64,000 bases of DNA, from positions 562,039 through 626,038 of the forward strand of contig WBMW01005741.1 of the NCBI GenBank assembly GCA_013396635.1, written 5' to 3'. Shown here piece after piece: positions 20,101 through 33,499 of this stretch (the stretch's first letter is position 1; the number at the start of each line of letters is the position of its first letter). The notes beneath the pieces are model-generated. The model searched no databases, had not been told where the DNA came from, and saw only the letters and a program-made list of their open reading frames with translations. A program made the translations under genes and the position numbers. Origin of the DNA: Penelope pileata. Lineage: Eukaryota > Chordata > Aves > Galliformes > Cracidae.

Positions 20101-23100
20101 ATCCCAAACATTACTTCTAGTCCTATCCCAATACCTGCAGACCTTTTGAGCCAATATTTGCCACGCCATTTTCTTGTAAGCCTTCAGGTGCTCCTTGCCT
20201 TGTTCTAGGGACCATCCCCTTCACTCAACAGAGTTATCCTGCGCAGGGCCAATTTCCCTAGGTAATGGGTTAAAGCAGAGATATCAATGCAGTAAAGGGT
20301 CACCCTCACATGCAGTGTGGCTGCTGGGAGGATGCAGGGCTTTGCTGTCTGTAGCTCCTATAAGGAGCATGAACCTTTGCCTCTTCAGTGTCCCTTTTCC
20401 TTAAAGAACCATGTGCCACAGCTTTATGTGCTGCTCAGGCTCAGTCAGCAATAGCTTTGACAGCTGCTGTGCTCTTCCTGCTGTCATTTTTATCTGGGGT
20501 AAAATGAAAAATACCAAGCACAGCACAGGCCATCTTGTCCCACTGTGATAAGGAATAGAAAAGGGCAAGATGAAGATCTGTGTGGGTGAGCATGTGAGAC
20601 AAAGCCCTCTCCTGGTGTCAGGGAAGGGCAGAGATCCCAGCAAGCAATATGGAAAGGAAGAAGAAATGCTGGGAATGTGTGATTCTTACTGGAGTGGGTG
20701 GGAAAAAAAAGAGAAATACAGGCTTGATTCTGTGCTATGCTATTTCTCTGTGGTTCTCAGAGGGCTGTAAGCAGAAGGACCATGGGATCTGGGGTTGGGG
20801 TCAATGCTGGTTATACTGAAAGCTGAGGCGTTTCCCCGTGATCTCCTCCAGCAAGCTGCCTGCCAGTGAGGCTGCATGGTCCTGCTCATCCCTGTGGAAG
20901 GAAAGGGAATAGCAGTGCAGGGGAGTGCTGTGGTGATTTCTCTAAGCCAGAGGAGTACTCTCTGGCTAAAGTGTGCAGGGCCTTTCAGTGAAGTGTCTTG
21001 CTGACCATGTCTGCTGTGTCAAAGTCCATGTGAAAATCCTCACTGAGGGACAAAAAGGCCCTTTACATTCAATTTGCTTACTTTTTAGTAAGCACAAAAT
21101 CAGATTTTGCTTTGGTTTGCAGCAGCAGGGGTACTTGACTTTTTTGAATGGCATTTCAGGGAGGGATTTGGGAGCAATGTAAGGAATTAGACATTGAGTT
21201 AATGGAGGTTTTTGTTTATTTATTTAATTTTAAGACGATGTTGACGTCAGAAGGTGGGCTTCAGAGGAAGGGTCTTAGCTTAAAGCAAACGAGAGTATAA
21301 TTGGATCTGTGGGCTCACAGGCAGGGCTTTCGTGGTTCCTAGGTTATATAACGTATACCACAGAAGCTCCCCTGAAGATGGCTTTTTCTTTATTGTCTGC
21401 TGCTGTGTGACCTCATAGATGCATGTTTCCTCACCTCTTTGAGGTTTGGTAGAGCCCTCCCAAAAAGAGGGTGGGCTTCTCTGTTTTCTGGAAACGTGCT
21501 CCTGGCTACAGGGGGAGCGCGTGGCGGGCAGAACAGGAGCAGTGTGATTAGGGAGGGAGCAAGAACGAGACAAATGGAAGGCTGTGGAGTTTCCCAACAA
21601 GGAAATCAATAGCATATCAGCATGCTGCCACTGGGGTATGAGTATGCAATGTAAGTGCGTAATCACAGCTCCCTCCTCTCTGTCCCTTAGCACTTATATT
21701 GATGGCAAGTTGCAGGCTGGAACCAATTAATCTTTACAATATCCTGGGACAATAACTATTAATGTTCTTCTACGTGCTCTCTGGCTGCTGCACCTACGTG
21801 GAGCCTGGATGTGCTTGGCCCTCATTAGTTGACCCGAAGCTACGCCATGAGTGAGAGCATGGGACTTTCTGCCTGCTAGCCTCGTGGCCAGTGCCTACTG
21901 CATGTGTGGGTTTTGGTGAAGCTGGCCATGTGGGTATGCATTTGAGTTCCTGACAAAGCAGGGATTTGCTTGCAAGGAGGAGGGGTTATTTTGAAGGGCA
22001 TCTGTGGATTTTTGTGCAGATTTGTTTAGACTTGTGCTGTTGTGACTCCATCTACTTGCGTGAGTACTTTGTTTGCCTTGTAAAGCTATTTTGTCACACA
22101 ATGGGTTCACTTATATCACAGCATCCAGTTTTATTCATGCCTGTATATGTGGGCTGTGCATGAAGCTCTGACCAGAGGTCTTTCAGTCTGTTCTCCTTGG
22201 CTTTTGGGAGATGGATGAAATAAGATAATCGTGAGTGAGTGTGTTTGTGCGCATGTGACAGAAAATATTTAAGTTGCATGGTTTGTGCTGTGTTAACAAA
22301 TTTGGTTCAGAGTTTTGTTTTGTGTGAAGAAGGAGTTGTGAAATGTTAGTTCAGTTGGTGAATGTAGCACGGTTATTGACATCTGTGCAGCTGTGTATGC
22401 TTCTGGAGTGACCATTAGTCACAGCAGATTTGCATTCTATCTTGACATGGCAAGAGATTGTTGCAGTGAAACGGAATCATTGCTGTGGCTTGGCTACCCC
22501 TTCTCATCTTCCTAATAGCCTCAATGCAAGGTGGTATCTTAGTCACGCTTCAGTCACATGGACATGTAATGCAGCGTAGGCAGCAGAGAGGACATGCTCA
22601 GCTCCTGCACTTTCATGGGAAGGTTTTTGAGAACAGAGGAAGAGGATAAAAGGAAGCTTTCTTGCACGTGAAGGCTGCACAATTGTAGACGCTGCCATTC
22701 TAAAACAATGCAGCTTGGTTGAGCCAGCCTTTTTTGCAATGTATGAGCAAAAGATTCCTGGGCTGGATGCAACGTGAATGGGTAAAGCAGGAAAGCTGCA
22801 CTTTGGCTGTACCTGCAATAACACAGTTTTGCTAGTTTAACTGCATCAACAGCAAGGATTCTGTCCAGTATAGCTGTGTTTTGTTGTGTACCAGGTTTAG
22901 GTAGCTGAGTAGAAGTAAGCAGGGTAAGCCTGACTGCAAGAACTACGAAGAGCTCTGCAATTATTATGGATGTTCTGCGCGAGAAAGGAAGTGGTTTGTC
23001 TGCAAAAGTTTTTGTGCTGGAGCTATGTTAGGGCTTTTACTAACAGTAAATTCTCATTTAAAAAAAAAAAATCTTGAAATAGCTAAAGCAGTGTAAGGAC

Positions 23101-24903
23101 TGCCTGTAGCCTAGGCCTACTAAGAGAGGGAAGGTGAGAAACAGCAAAAGAGCTGACATGAGGGTAGAAACCCTCTCCTCAATTTCCATGTATCCCGAGT
23201 CCCTGGTGGTTTGTGTACCCCCCAGCAGCCAGAGAAGTGCAGCAGATCAGGCTGTTTAAAAAAATAAATAAAAATAAAAATCAAGTTTACGCTGCAGCAT
23301 GAGCTAAATGAGCTGTGACACTGCCCCAGAGGGACCTCGGGCTCCGGTCTTCAATGCAGTCGTCTTTCTTCTTTTCTTCTGTGAGCTTAAAGGAAATGGA
23401 GAAAAGGCCACTCTGACTGGCCTTGCTCTGTCCTGATGTAAAGCTTTGTAGCTGCAGGCTTTCTTTCAGGCTTCAAGGGAGCTCTTATGGCCCCTGCTCG
23501 CAGGTTCTGCTCATCTCCTGATTAACCTCAAGAGTTTCCGGTCTCTTTCTCTCTCTGCTGCCCAAAACAACACAAAAAAAAAATGAAACAAAACGGTCCA
23601 AGCTGTCCTTGGTGCTGAGGTGTTGCTTTAGCTGCTGTGAAAGGAAGAATGGTGGTGTGAGAGGGGCTGTGGAGACAGGACACTTCGAGCCCCTGACTTT
23701 TTTTGCCACATAGCAGGGATCCTTAGAACATCATCTTTCACGTTCATGTAGACCTGAGCATGCTAAGTGAGAAAAGGCTTTGAAATTGTTACAGGTGAGG
23801 ACTTGGGAGGATCTTAAAGAGCATCTAGACGAGCATTTTTGTGGAGCTAGAATCTTTTTTGGGTGCCTTGGCTATCCCACAAATGCACTAGGAGCTGGTA
23901 GGGGATGTTGCTGGCAGGTTTCTTTCTGAATGCTGCCTGTAGTTCACCAGAAATTTGTTGAAGCAAACCAAACTGTTTTGCAGAATATTTCTACCTCACT
24001 GAACTGGCATTTTTCAAAGAAGGAAAAAAAAAAAATGTTGGAAAAATTCCAACTCAAGTTTCAAGAACAGATTAAGTCACAAGTGCTTAAAGGCTTTTCT
24101 GCTATGTTATTTGCTGTCATAAGATTACATCAAAGTCTCAACTATCATCTAAAACAGAAAAAGTTCTGAAAAGTGTGGCCTTTACAGGTGTGATGAAAAA
24201 TTCAAAAATATAACCAGAGCGCAGTCAATAGCTGGTGTCTGTCTTGAGCCTGCAGACAGTTAAAAGGGCATCCTTGAGGATTTATCACTTGTTTTACTTC
24301 TCTGGGATGCCACGTATGATCTTCTGCTAATATGTCTTCAGTTTTCAATGCAGCCAGCAAAGAGTGTGGTTGTCCTGCCTAACCAAGGGTTGGATGCAAT
24401 TTCTGCAGAAAATGGTCATGGAAACCGCTGTTGGCATGTTTGCCTCAGTGGCTCGAAAGTAGGAGCAGCCTGTTTGATGGACTCTGCTTGATGAGACTGG
24501 AATCATAGGAGCATGCATCATGTAGAAGGATTTTAGGTCATGGCTTGTGTTTGTGGTGGAGAATGGGTATATTTGTTGGATTGTGACCATGCCTGAAAAG
24601 ACAGGGAATTGAAAAACTGGGGAAAATAGTGGATCAAATTCACAAGAAGTCTCCTTCAAGCAATTTTTAAAAGCTCTGAAGATTATCTCCCTCGTTTTTG
24701 TTTGGAGTTGGATTTCTTTGAAAGAAGCCCAGCTGATGTCACTGCGGAGGATGTATGGCGTGGGATTTGTGTCTCATGGTGATGCTGTGTCTGGACCAGA
24801 GGATGAGCACGTGCATGTGTCTACGTGTGCACGGCATATGTGGGGCCTGTGCTGTGATCACTGGAATTACAGTCTAGCCAGATAACGAGCTGTTGTTGTT
24901 TAC
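17111..24903. other. Intron 1, 17.1-24.9 kb, no gene seen
   Basis: Mostly unique sequence. A GC- and CpG-rich stretch at 18420-18880 includes G-run clusters near 18475-18510. A-rich simple sequence lies at 23258-23283. No exon with splice signals and conserved coding character, and no structural RNA, was recognised. Confidence 0.45.
19378..19378. other. Single N
   Basis: An isolated N with no repeated flanks visible. Possibly a closed gap. Confidence 0.6.
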
Positions 24904-25335
24904 AGCACTTGGTTCCGGGCACTTCAATTCCAGAAAGATGTAAACAAAATTAGAGGGAATTCAGAGGATTGCAACGAGAATGATTAAGGGGCTGGAGGGA
25001 CTGACTTATGAGGAATGCTTGTGAGAGCTAAATATATAGCTGTTTGGCTAAATGACTGAAGAGGAGCTATGCTAATGATCTAGGCATACTGGGAAGGCGT
25101 TGAAGAATTGTCTAGTGTGGACTGAGAGTTTGAAGTGTCTCATGCTACAAAATTTGGAGGAAGGAAGAGGGGAAAAAAATTGGCAAGAGAGAGAAGTGCT
25201 TAATGGGAAGAAGGAGATTAGGTGGCGAAAAAGCTTTGTTAAGAAATGTGGTGGAATTGCTGTCATTTGGGATATCTGAAGTTTGACTGGGCAGAGCCCT
25301 GGAGAATAATCCATACACTACAAGCGTGAAAAGGT
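24904..25335 (+). mobile_element. Old CR1-like LINE 3' fragment
   Basis: The + strand resembles the CR1 3' ORF2 region in order: 'attcagaggattgcaacgag' and the RMIKGLEGLTYEECL-like block (24960-25020), then 'tggaattgctgtcatttggg' and 'gactgggcagagccctggag' near 25250-25310, which parallel the last coding blocks before the 3' UTR. It is far more diverged than the CR1 copies at 7-13 kb. Confidence 0.65.
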
Positions 25336-28300
25336 CCCTTGAGAGACAGTCTAGATGCCTTAATAGATTTTTATGCTGTCATTAATTTCTGAATCACAGT
25401 TAATACTTTCAGTCTCACAAAGAACCATATTCTTTAAACCATTTTACTTTCTTGCCTTGTATTATTCCTGCTGTGACGCAGATCCTGGCCCAAAACAGAC
25501 TCATGAGGAAGTCTTCTGCTATATTAACAAAAAAAGAAAAAAAGAAATTTTCAGTATTAACTGCTTAGCTCCCAAGACTTTTTTTCCCTCTCCCTTCTTT
25601 TAATCCTTTTGAACACCCAATAAGATGATATCCCCATATCTGTGGCCACAACTTTGCCCTGTCAGATGTGTCAGACTTTGCCAGGTTTCCTGTTGCCACC
25701 TTATGATATATATATATATTGCTGTTTTTTCTCTCACATCCTTTCAAGATAACCAAAGGGTGGAGTAGTCCCTCTGGGCTCAGAAGCTGATGGTGGCTGA
25801 GGTTGTAGCATTCCTGGCATGTCACTGGGGCTGAGGCACCCCAGTGCCATCTGTGTACTGGAGGGAGGCCGACTTACGAGGGAGGCAGGGATGGAACAAG
25901 ATGGTAGGATGTGACCAAGCTGGTCGATGGAGGGAAAATCAGCCCACTGGTTTGCTCTTGTATTGCTCCTAACAGGAACTGAATCGTGAAAGCTAAATGG
26001 GTGTTGTTGGCTACTCAATTTAACACTTCTTTCAGAAGAGAATAGCCTGAATTGATAGAGAATTGTGTAGTGGATACTGTGCTGGCTGGCACCATTGAGA
26101 AGCAAAAAGTAATGCAGCATGAGTGAAACAGCCAGGATACATAACAGGGATTATCCAGACTAAAGGTTACTTGTGCTATGGATGCAGTCTCAGAGAGAGT
26201 TCATCATAGTTTATTAGCTCAAGTACAGGACCTGATCGCAAATTGCTATCTGTTTACTGGGCAGGAAAGCAAGCAGCACTTTCAAATTGCATGCAGTCCA
26301 GACTGGGAAGTGTTGCTGAATCTTTCCCATTCTGTGCAAGGCCGTTTCAAAGATCTCAGCAGCATATCCCAACAGTGCTGGGAAACAGCATGTAGAGACA
26401 GCTGAGGTGGGCTGGAAACTGATGTTTCTTAGCTTGGACTTGGCATTAGCCTCAGTACATGCAAAGTTGTTGTTGGTGGTGATATCTCTACTCTGTGCTC
26501 CCTAGTAGAATGGGAGAGCTTGTTAGCTCAGAATAGGCGTACAGTTGGGCTCTGGCTCTGAACCAAGGACAAGGAATACTCCCTAGACTTGAGCTGTCTG
26601 TGTTGGACTTCCTGATTTTCCTGCTATGATCTCCTCCTGAATGAAATATGGAAGTCCTGGCAAAAATAACAAAATCCCCTTTTGCTTTAGGTACTGTTAG
26701 TTTGCTCTGCTTATGCCAGAACAGGAAAACTGGGAAGTGTGAGAAATTTGGTAAAGGAATTAAAAAGGGAGACGATTGGTGACTGTGAGAACCTGTATTG
26801 GCAGAGACAAGTTGCTTTTGGATGGTTGGGCGCACATTGGTGATGATGGAGAGCTAGAAATACAGGCTCAAAGACCAGCAGACCTACCGTTTTGTAGGTA
26901 CTATTCAGGCACTCTGTGTGCCCTCTAGTGGCATAACTCACGGAGGCGGGGGGGGGGGATAAGTAAGCTGCTGCCACTGGTACTCAAAAGTGATCTCTTC
27001 TGCTTAAAAGTTAGCCTAGGTTTGAAACTTGAGGAATGAAGGTTCTCCAGCCCTCATTTGCTGCAGGGAGAGGAGTAGGGTGGGAGAGAGGTAATTTGTC
27101 TAGTAATTGTGTTTGTTGCATGCAGCAAATGGATTAGTTACAGCACCTTTTAATCATTGTTCCGTGGGATTTTGCTAATCTCATTCCAACCCCAACCGTT
27201 TGTCACTTCACATCCAGCCAACATGAGTCAACGTGCGACATTGTCTCCTTCTTTAGACATTGGTGTAATGTCGTAGCCACAGGATGCCTTGAAATACGTT
27301 CCTGCAGCTGGTTGTAAGGGAGATAGAGCTGTGGGGTTGCTCCATGGGTTGCACAAACTCTAACTATAAGGAAAAGGGAGACCCAGAATGCTGAAAGGAA
27401 GAGAACAATTGGTGGCAAATTTGCAATTGCATTGCTATGTGCTGAGTTCTGGAAGAAAAATTGAAGAATTTCAAATTCAAAATGTAGAATAACCTAGGCA
27501 TCCGTTCTCTGAAATTCATAGTCTAGATATCTAACAGCGGTGCTGTTTAATAGCAGTGTTTACAGGGAGACTCTCTTCCCAAACAAGAAATGAAAAAGTA
27601 ATTGGCTTACTTTTTACTTCGTTCAGGCATGTGAATAAAAAGTGGATTGACACTATTTTAGTAACTACTCTCGATACTACTCAGAGTTGGTGCTGTAAAA
27701 ATGATTGTACAAATACACTGAAACAGAAACTTTCCAGAGAAATGGTGGCGTTTAATAAAAACTGGCACTAAAAAGGATTTCTCCTGACTCAGATGGCCTT
27801 TCTGGAAGGAGTGGAGACTGATCTAAGCAAGTGCAATATGAGATAGACAGGACTATGTTCCCTTTTCAAAATAGAATGGGATCTGATCATCCCAAAGTTC
27901 AGAAAGCACATTAATCCTGGGACTCTGATAATCTTTGGAGAGGTTTCCTTTCTACCCAGGACATGTTTTTGGTCACCAAACTTGTTGGAGTCTGAGCTCT
28001 GTGCCTCCCAGTATTCACTCAGGGGCTTGCGTAGGAGGTGAACAAGAAGTCTCACCTGCCACAAAGACACAGGAGGAGAACTCAAGCTGCCAAAGGCATC
28101 GAAGCTCCATGTCTCTGGCTTGCCCCAGTGAAGGCCAGACTGCAGGAAAGCCTCTGATTGTCATGATGGATGGCTGGGAAGTGTTAGTTGCGTCTGGGGA
28201 CAGGAGTAGCGGCAGAACACAGCCTTTGAAGGTGTTTCAGCAGATGATACCATAAGGATGGTGACATGGCTGTAAAACCAGGGCCTCCAATTTCCTGCCC

Positions 28301-31300
28301 AGTTCCCAGAACAAGAGTGTAAAGATGTCCACGTGTCAAAGCAGAGGAACCCAGGAGCTTGTATGATATCTACCTGTTGCACCAGGGTCATACCCAGAAG
28401 TTATAGCCCAATGTTGGTTGGAAACTATGAATTCCACACCAAAGTTGAGGTTTTGATCTGTGTTTTTTTTTTTGTTGCTCTGGGGCAGAGAGTTGTCTAA
28501 CAGTCCTTGAATGCTTGCTTGTTTGTTTTTAATGATAAACAAGGTCAAAAAATAGCTGTAAGGGCTATTTGCCTACGTTAGGTAGACACAGTGTAGTGTC
28601 CTTAATTCAATTTCAGGGAGCAGAGGCTTCAGGCTGGATATACACCACCTCTATCTATGAGGTTAAAGATCTGTCATTTGACTCAGTTGTCCTCTATAGT
28701 CTCTGTTCCAGCTTGAGACCAAGAATGTTCTAAACTGGTACATTTTGTTGAGGGGGAATTAAAAAGGGAAGAGGTTGTAACGTATATGTGTTCTGATCAA
28801 AGACAGTTCTGCCCTCCTTGAGTGAGGATACCTTTACCCTTCTGCTTTCTGCTGGCACTGTGAAATTCAGTTCATTTCTGTCTGGTTTGTTCCTTTTATC
28901 TAGAATATTCCTAACGGAGAATATTCCATCCTCCCTATGATGAGAGTAAATTCCTCATGGGGTCTCATGTGGGGCTTAAGGGTTGCATCGGGATAGCTAG
29001 GAATGTTATTTAGCTTGCAGAAACTACAGATCTGGTGATAATGCTAAAAGCCTAGCATCTACCTGGATTCTCATATCCAATAGCATCTTGCATCTCAGGC
29101 TGGCAGTTAGAAGAAACAACGTTTCATGTATAATCTTGAGCACCTTTGAGTTGCAAATGACTAAGAGACAATAAAACACATATTGCGGCTCTCACAGAGA
29201 TCCATTTAAAGCTAGAACTGCACTTTCAATTAACTCTACCATATATGGCCAAAGTCGACACTGCATAAAACTTTGATAATTTCACATTTTAAAAATGTAT
29301 CAGGAAGTCTCATTCGTACATCGTCACTGAAAATTTCATGAATTGCACATTTCCTGGTGTTAGATGTTCAATAAACTTAAATAATGTAGCAATTTACATC
29401 CAGAAGGTTTGGTTTAAAACTGTAAAGACTGGCTACTTCTCTTTTGGATTGAGAACAGCTCACTCTTTTTATGCCTTCATCAATTAGAATGGACAATTTT
29501 GTTCTTCTGAAACTATGAGAGCTGTATTGACCCTTCAGTAGTAAAATGTTGGCCTCAGGAAGATATCTGAGGTATTTGCATATAAGGAATGATATATCCC
29601 TCCTCTATGAGCTTGATGTTGCATCTTTGTTTCATGGGCATCAACACTGAATATAGTCAGAAATTTTCCAGTGAAGCTCTTCTTCTTTTATGAATTTTAA
29701 TGACCTCTCATCCAACAAGGAACTTCAGAGCAGAGAAAGCTTGAATGAAACCAGGTTGTGAAATATTTCCCGTGCAGGAGTTGTTGCATTTCTGGGAGTG
29801 TCCTCCTAGATGTTAAAGACCCACGGTGAAGCCACAGGTTGAATGGGATTCTGTCCATTGATGCAGATGATGCAGTTCCTGGAGTACCGCGCTTGTCTCA
29901 AGCAGAACACTATTTACACATCCTATCCCTAATTTGGAAAACACATTTGGTTTTTTTTGCCTTTTATCTGACTGATCTCAGGGAAATAACCCAAGCTGTG
30001 AAGAGGGAAGCTTTAAATAAAGCTCTCTACAACTTTCCACCCTCTTAGTCATCTCATTTGAAGATTTTTTTTGTAGTAGTCCAGTCTTCTTATCCTCTTT
30101 GTCTTTGCTGTGATCAAGCTGAGGGTGCAAGAATGTTCTCCCACACCCTTGCTTTTCTGAAAATGATCTCTATTCTCAACTGTGGAAAAATGATAATGAT
30201 AAAGGCCAATCCCAAGGTATCTCTGGCAGTTCTGGGACAGCAGCACTGCAGATGACATCATTTCTTAAGGTGATCTGCTGTCCATGACCACAGTATCTAT
30301 AAGAAGGTCATCTTAAAATTGTCTCAAGCATCCCAAGCAGCTCTTCTACTTGGGAGACAGATTCCTCTTTGCCATGCAATACTGCTCAGTGACCTCCATC
30401 ACCAGTCGCATCTAAGGGTGTAAAAATATGTAACGCATACTATCCCATTACCTGCCAACACCTCAATGAAAATAGGCTGGCTCTTTATAATCCCATCTGG
30501 CCATGTACAAATTGAAGGCTAAGATATTTGCCCACTGTGGTGAGCTAGGCTGGTGGCGGAGCAGCTCCTGGAGCACCCTTTCTCTGTTTGGCTTCCCTTG
30601 CACAGTCACCAAGGGCAGGATTTCCCAAGTTCAGATCTTCTTAGGCACAAAAGTGGGCGATGCTGCTGACAGAGAAGGTGAAGCAGAGCTGTGAGGCGTA
30701 GAGAAATGGTTGAGGAGAGGGAGGCTCGCTAGTATCTGTAACGAGATGTGGAAAATGTCTGGAGGAAGGAGTAGGGATGCATTTGACAAGCTTTTGAAGC
30801 CTTGCTTACTTAATGGGAGCTCCTGCAAAGGCATGGGCTGCGTAAGCCATAAAGAGAAGATGGCTTCTCCCATGGCCCTTGCAGCTGCACCAGGCTATGA
30901 TAACAGAAATTAACTTCATCTCCTTTGTCTTGCTATCCAAGTGCCCCAGAATAGTAGTTATGAAAACAGTGCTGTTTAATATTGTCTTTGATCGAGCAAT
31001 CCAACGGGAGCCCTGGGCTTGTTCTGCTCAGCTTTGTTAGTTTCAGACCCTAAGGCAACAAGCCGTTGCCTTCAAAGCCTAGGCAGGGCTGCGTTAAGTG
31101 TGAAGCGCACGGCAGAAATCCCAGTTTGTCAATTCAAATGGCACTCACCTAGCAGCAATGCCTCTGTATTCAAATCAGCAGCAGTGTGGTAAGCAAGGCA
31201 CGTGCAGCTATCTCCTCTGGAGAGAGCAAGTCTCAGGAGCTGGTGAGCGAGGCAACGTGCTTGAAAGACCCAAAGGGAAACAATGCAGGGTGGATTTCTC

Positions 31301-31790
31301 CTGTTATTATTCAGCATTAATATGCTTGCTGGCTTTTTTGCATTTGCTGCTTGCTGGCCTCCTAGTGTCTTTACAGCCAGGCAGACTTCAGCGCATGTAC
31401 TGCAGGAGGACAGTATTGCTGGAGACGATGGAGGTTCCCGCTCTTCTCCTCCATCTCCCTGCTATAGAGGCGTGCATCTTTCCCTTGGTTTCCTCTTTCC
31501 ATCAGTTTCGTGACTGAGGAAACTATCAAGAAGCAGCTCTCAGAGATGATCTCTTGTTACTTCACCATCAAACAATACGATGGCACTTACCAAGAAAAAG
31601 ATTCTGGCAGTGGTGTGCAGGGGGACTCATGAAAACCGTAAAGGTAGAAGCACCATCTGAATGCACCGTAATCCATGTGAACCCAAGTGCAGTGACTGGT
31701 GGTCTCTCTACTACAGGTGATGCTGAGAGACAGGTCTGTGTTCTGAGCCAAGGACAGGTGTGTTTATTTATTGTCCCTTTCATTGCTTGA
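25336..31790. other. Intron 1, 25.3-31.8 kb, no gene seen
   Basis: Unique-looking sequence with a short (TA)n at about 25706-25720 and an 11-base G run at 26948-26958. No coding or RNA gene recognised. Confidence 0.45.
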
Positions 31791-31792
31791 TT

Positions 31793-31885
31793 ATGGGATT
31801 CTCTCCACTCTGCTTTTCCCCCCTGTAAAATAGGGGTGAGACACACTGTTGGTCATCATATGGGGCTAATGAAAGTTATACATTT
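31793..31885 (+). repeat. Possible MIR-type tail
   Basis: A 'cccctgtaaaataggggtga' block is followed by 'ggggctaatgaaagttata', in the order found in MIR/L2-type 3' regions. Only the tail is visible and it is diverged. Confidence 0.4.
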
Positions 31886-32634
31886 AATAGTAACCCTCCT
31901 GATGCCTCTCAAAGCCTACTTGCCAATTTACTTGGGACTGGTGGCCATGGTGCTTAATCTAAATCCTCAAGTCTACACAAACTAGTTGGATTATGAAATG
32001 TTTTGGAACCTGGTGTGCTGCTTTTCCTTCAATATGGAAAATATGAGGCTCCCTTGAAATAAAGGGGTACCATGTGTGTAATACTCTTTGTATACAACTT
32101 ATTATTAAAAATAAATAAATTTGGGAAGTTGGAGGAGTTTCAGAGGCAAGTAGATTAGTGATAATGCTTGTTTTGACAAGAACAACAGCTGCTGTTCCTT
32201 TGGTCAGGGTGGGATTTCATCAGGCCACGTAAACATTCAGGTTTATGCTCTCTGACATCTGACATAAGCAACTTCATGTTCAGTTTTCAGGCCAGGTGTT
32301 GCTGAGCAGTGTCAGAGAGAGCAAACAGAACAAGGGTCTCTCTTCTGTCCCAGCAGTGCTTTTCTGGAGGAGATTTTGTGATGTGCAGCAATGCTCGACA
32401 CCTTCTCTTCAGTTTAGCGGACAAAAAAAAGTCACTAGCCCATAGTATGCTCTCCTGTATACTTCATGAAGGTTCAGGAAAAGCTCTGGACAGCAGTTGG
32501 AGCTCTTCTTAGAGACTTGATGGCATAAGTTGTGTCAGTTAAAGGTAACTGAGAATTGTAGAGAAGGGAGTTGTTTTGCTATGGTGAAATAATTTGTGTT
32601 CCCTCTCTGAACCTGCTCAAAAAGGCAACAGTGG

Positions 32635-32662
32635 TTTTTTTTTTTTTTTTTTTTTTTTTTTN
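32635..32662. repeat. 27-base T run ending in N
   Basis: T at 32635-32661 and N at 32662. The N is probably a sequencing failure at the homopolymer. A second T run lies at about 32745-32761. Neither has a SINE body attached that I can recognise. Confidence 0.9.
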
Positions 32663-32779
32663 ATAAGTGTGAGTGACATAGGGCTTAGTGCTAAGAGACA
32701 AGACTTCGGAATTCCCATCTAGTTTTGTTCCTGATAAGAACAACTTTTTTTTTTTTTTTTTTGACACTTTGTTGTTGTT

Positions 32780-33365
32780 TTCTGTTTAAGGAACACAGGG
32801 GTTTTGGAGATGCTTAAGGACATTTCAGATAGTCAAATGGAAGATGCTGGAGAGGTACAAAGAACTTCAGATTGCATTACCAGAGAAATGATCTAGCATG
32901 TAACTTGTAGCTTCAGGTATCAGGAAGAGCTTCTGGAGGCTAAGGAGGTGGCTGGGGGCAAAGGGGGCTGGAAGTTAAAATAAACCAATATTCTAAACTA
33001 TATTTTAATTGAATTTTCAATATCTTCACCTTGCATATTATCGTACCAGACATTAAACCCATGCACATTATTCTGTAACCATATACTACCTGCAATAAAA
33101 GCACCAGCTATTAAAATGGGAGAGTATAAAACCTCTTTCAGTATGCCTTCAGAATTGTTCAGTGCTGTTGCTTATACAGTGTTTTCTATTTCTGAAAACT
33201 TAGTAGTCTGGAATTAAGAGAAGGAAAAGCCTTCTTAGGTTGGCAGGGCAATTCTTCCCCACTTGACCAATGTAAGCTCTTTCAGTACAAGGACAGTTAA
33301 AATCAGGCCCCTCAAATCCATGCTGTTTAATTACAAAGGAAAGTCAGTTTTTTTCAGAACAGAAA
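32780..33365. other. Intron 1, 32.8-33.4 kb, nothing seen
   Basis: AT-rich unique sequence without recognisable elements. Confidence 0.4.
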
Positions 33366-33495
33366 GATATGGGTTTGTTAAGATACTGGACTTATCCTCA
33401 GGGGAGCTGAGCTTAATTCCTGCCTTTGCCACAGACTTTCTTTAAGTCAGTCCATTAATCAGTGTATGCCTTAGCTTTACCTGTCTGTTCAATGA
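33366..33495 (+). repeat. MIR-type SINE fragment
   Basis: The + strand follows the MIR order: 'actggacttatcctcagggg' (counterpart of the 'actggactgggattcaggag' block), 'aattcctgcctttgccacag', 'ctttaagtcagtccattaat' and 'tgccttagctttacctgtct'. Conservation over four consecutive blocks makes the assignment good; the end points are approximate. Confidence 0.7.
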
Positions 33496-33499
33496 AAAT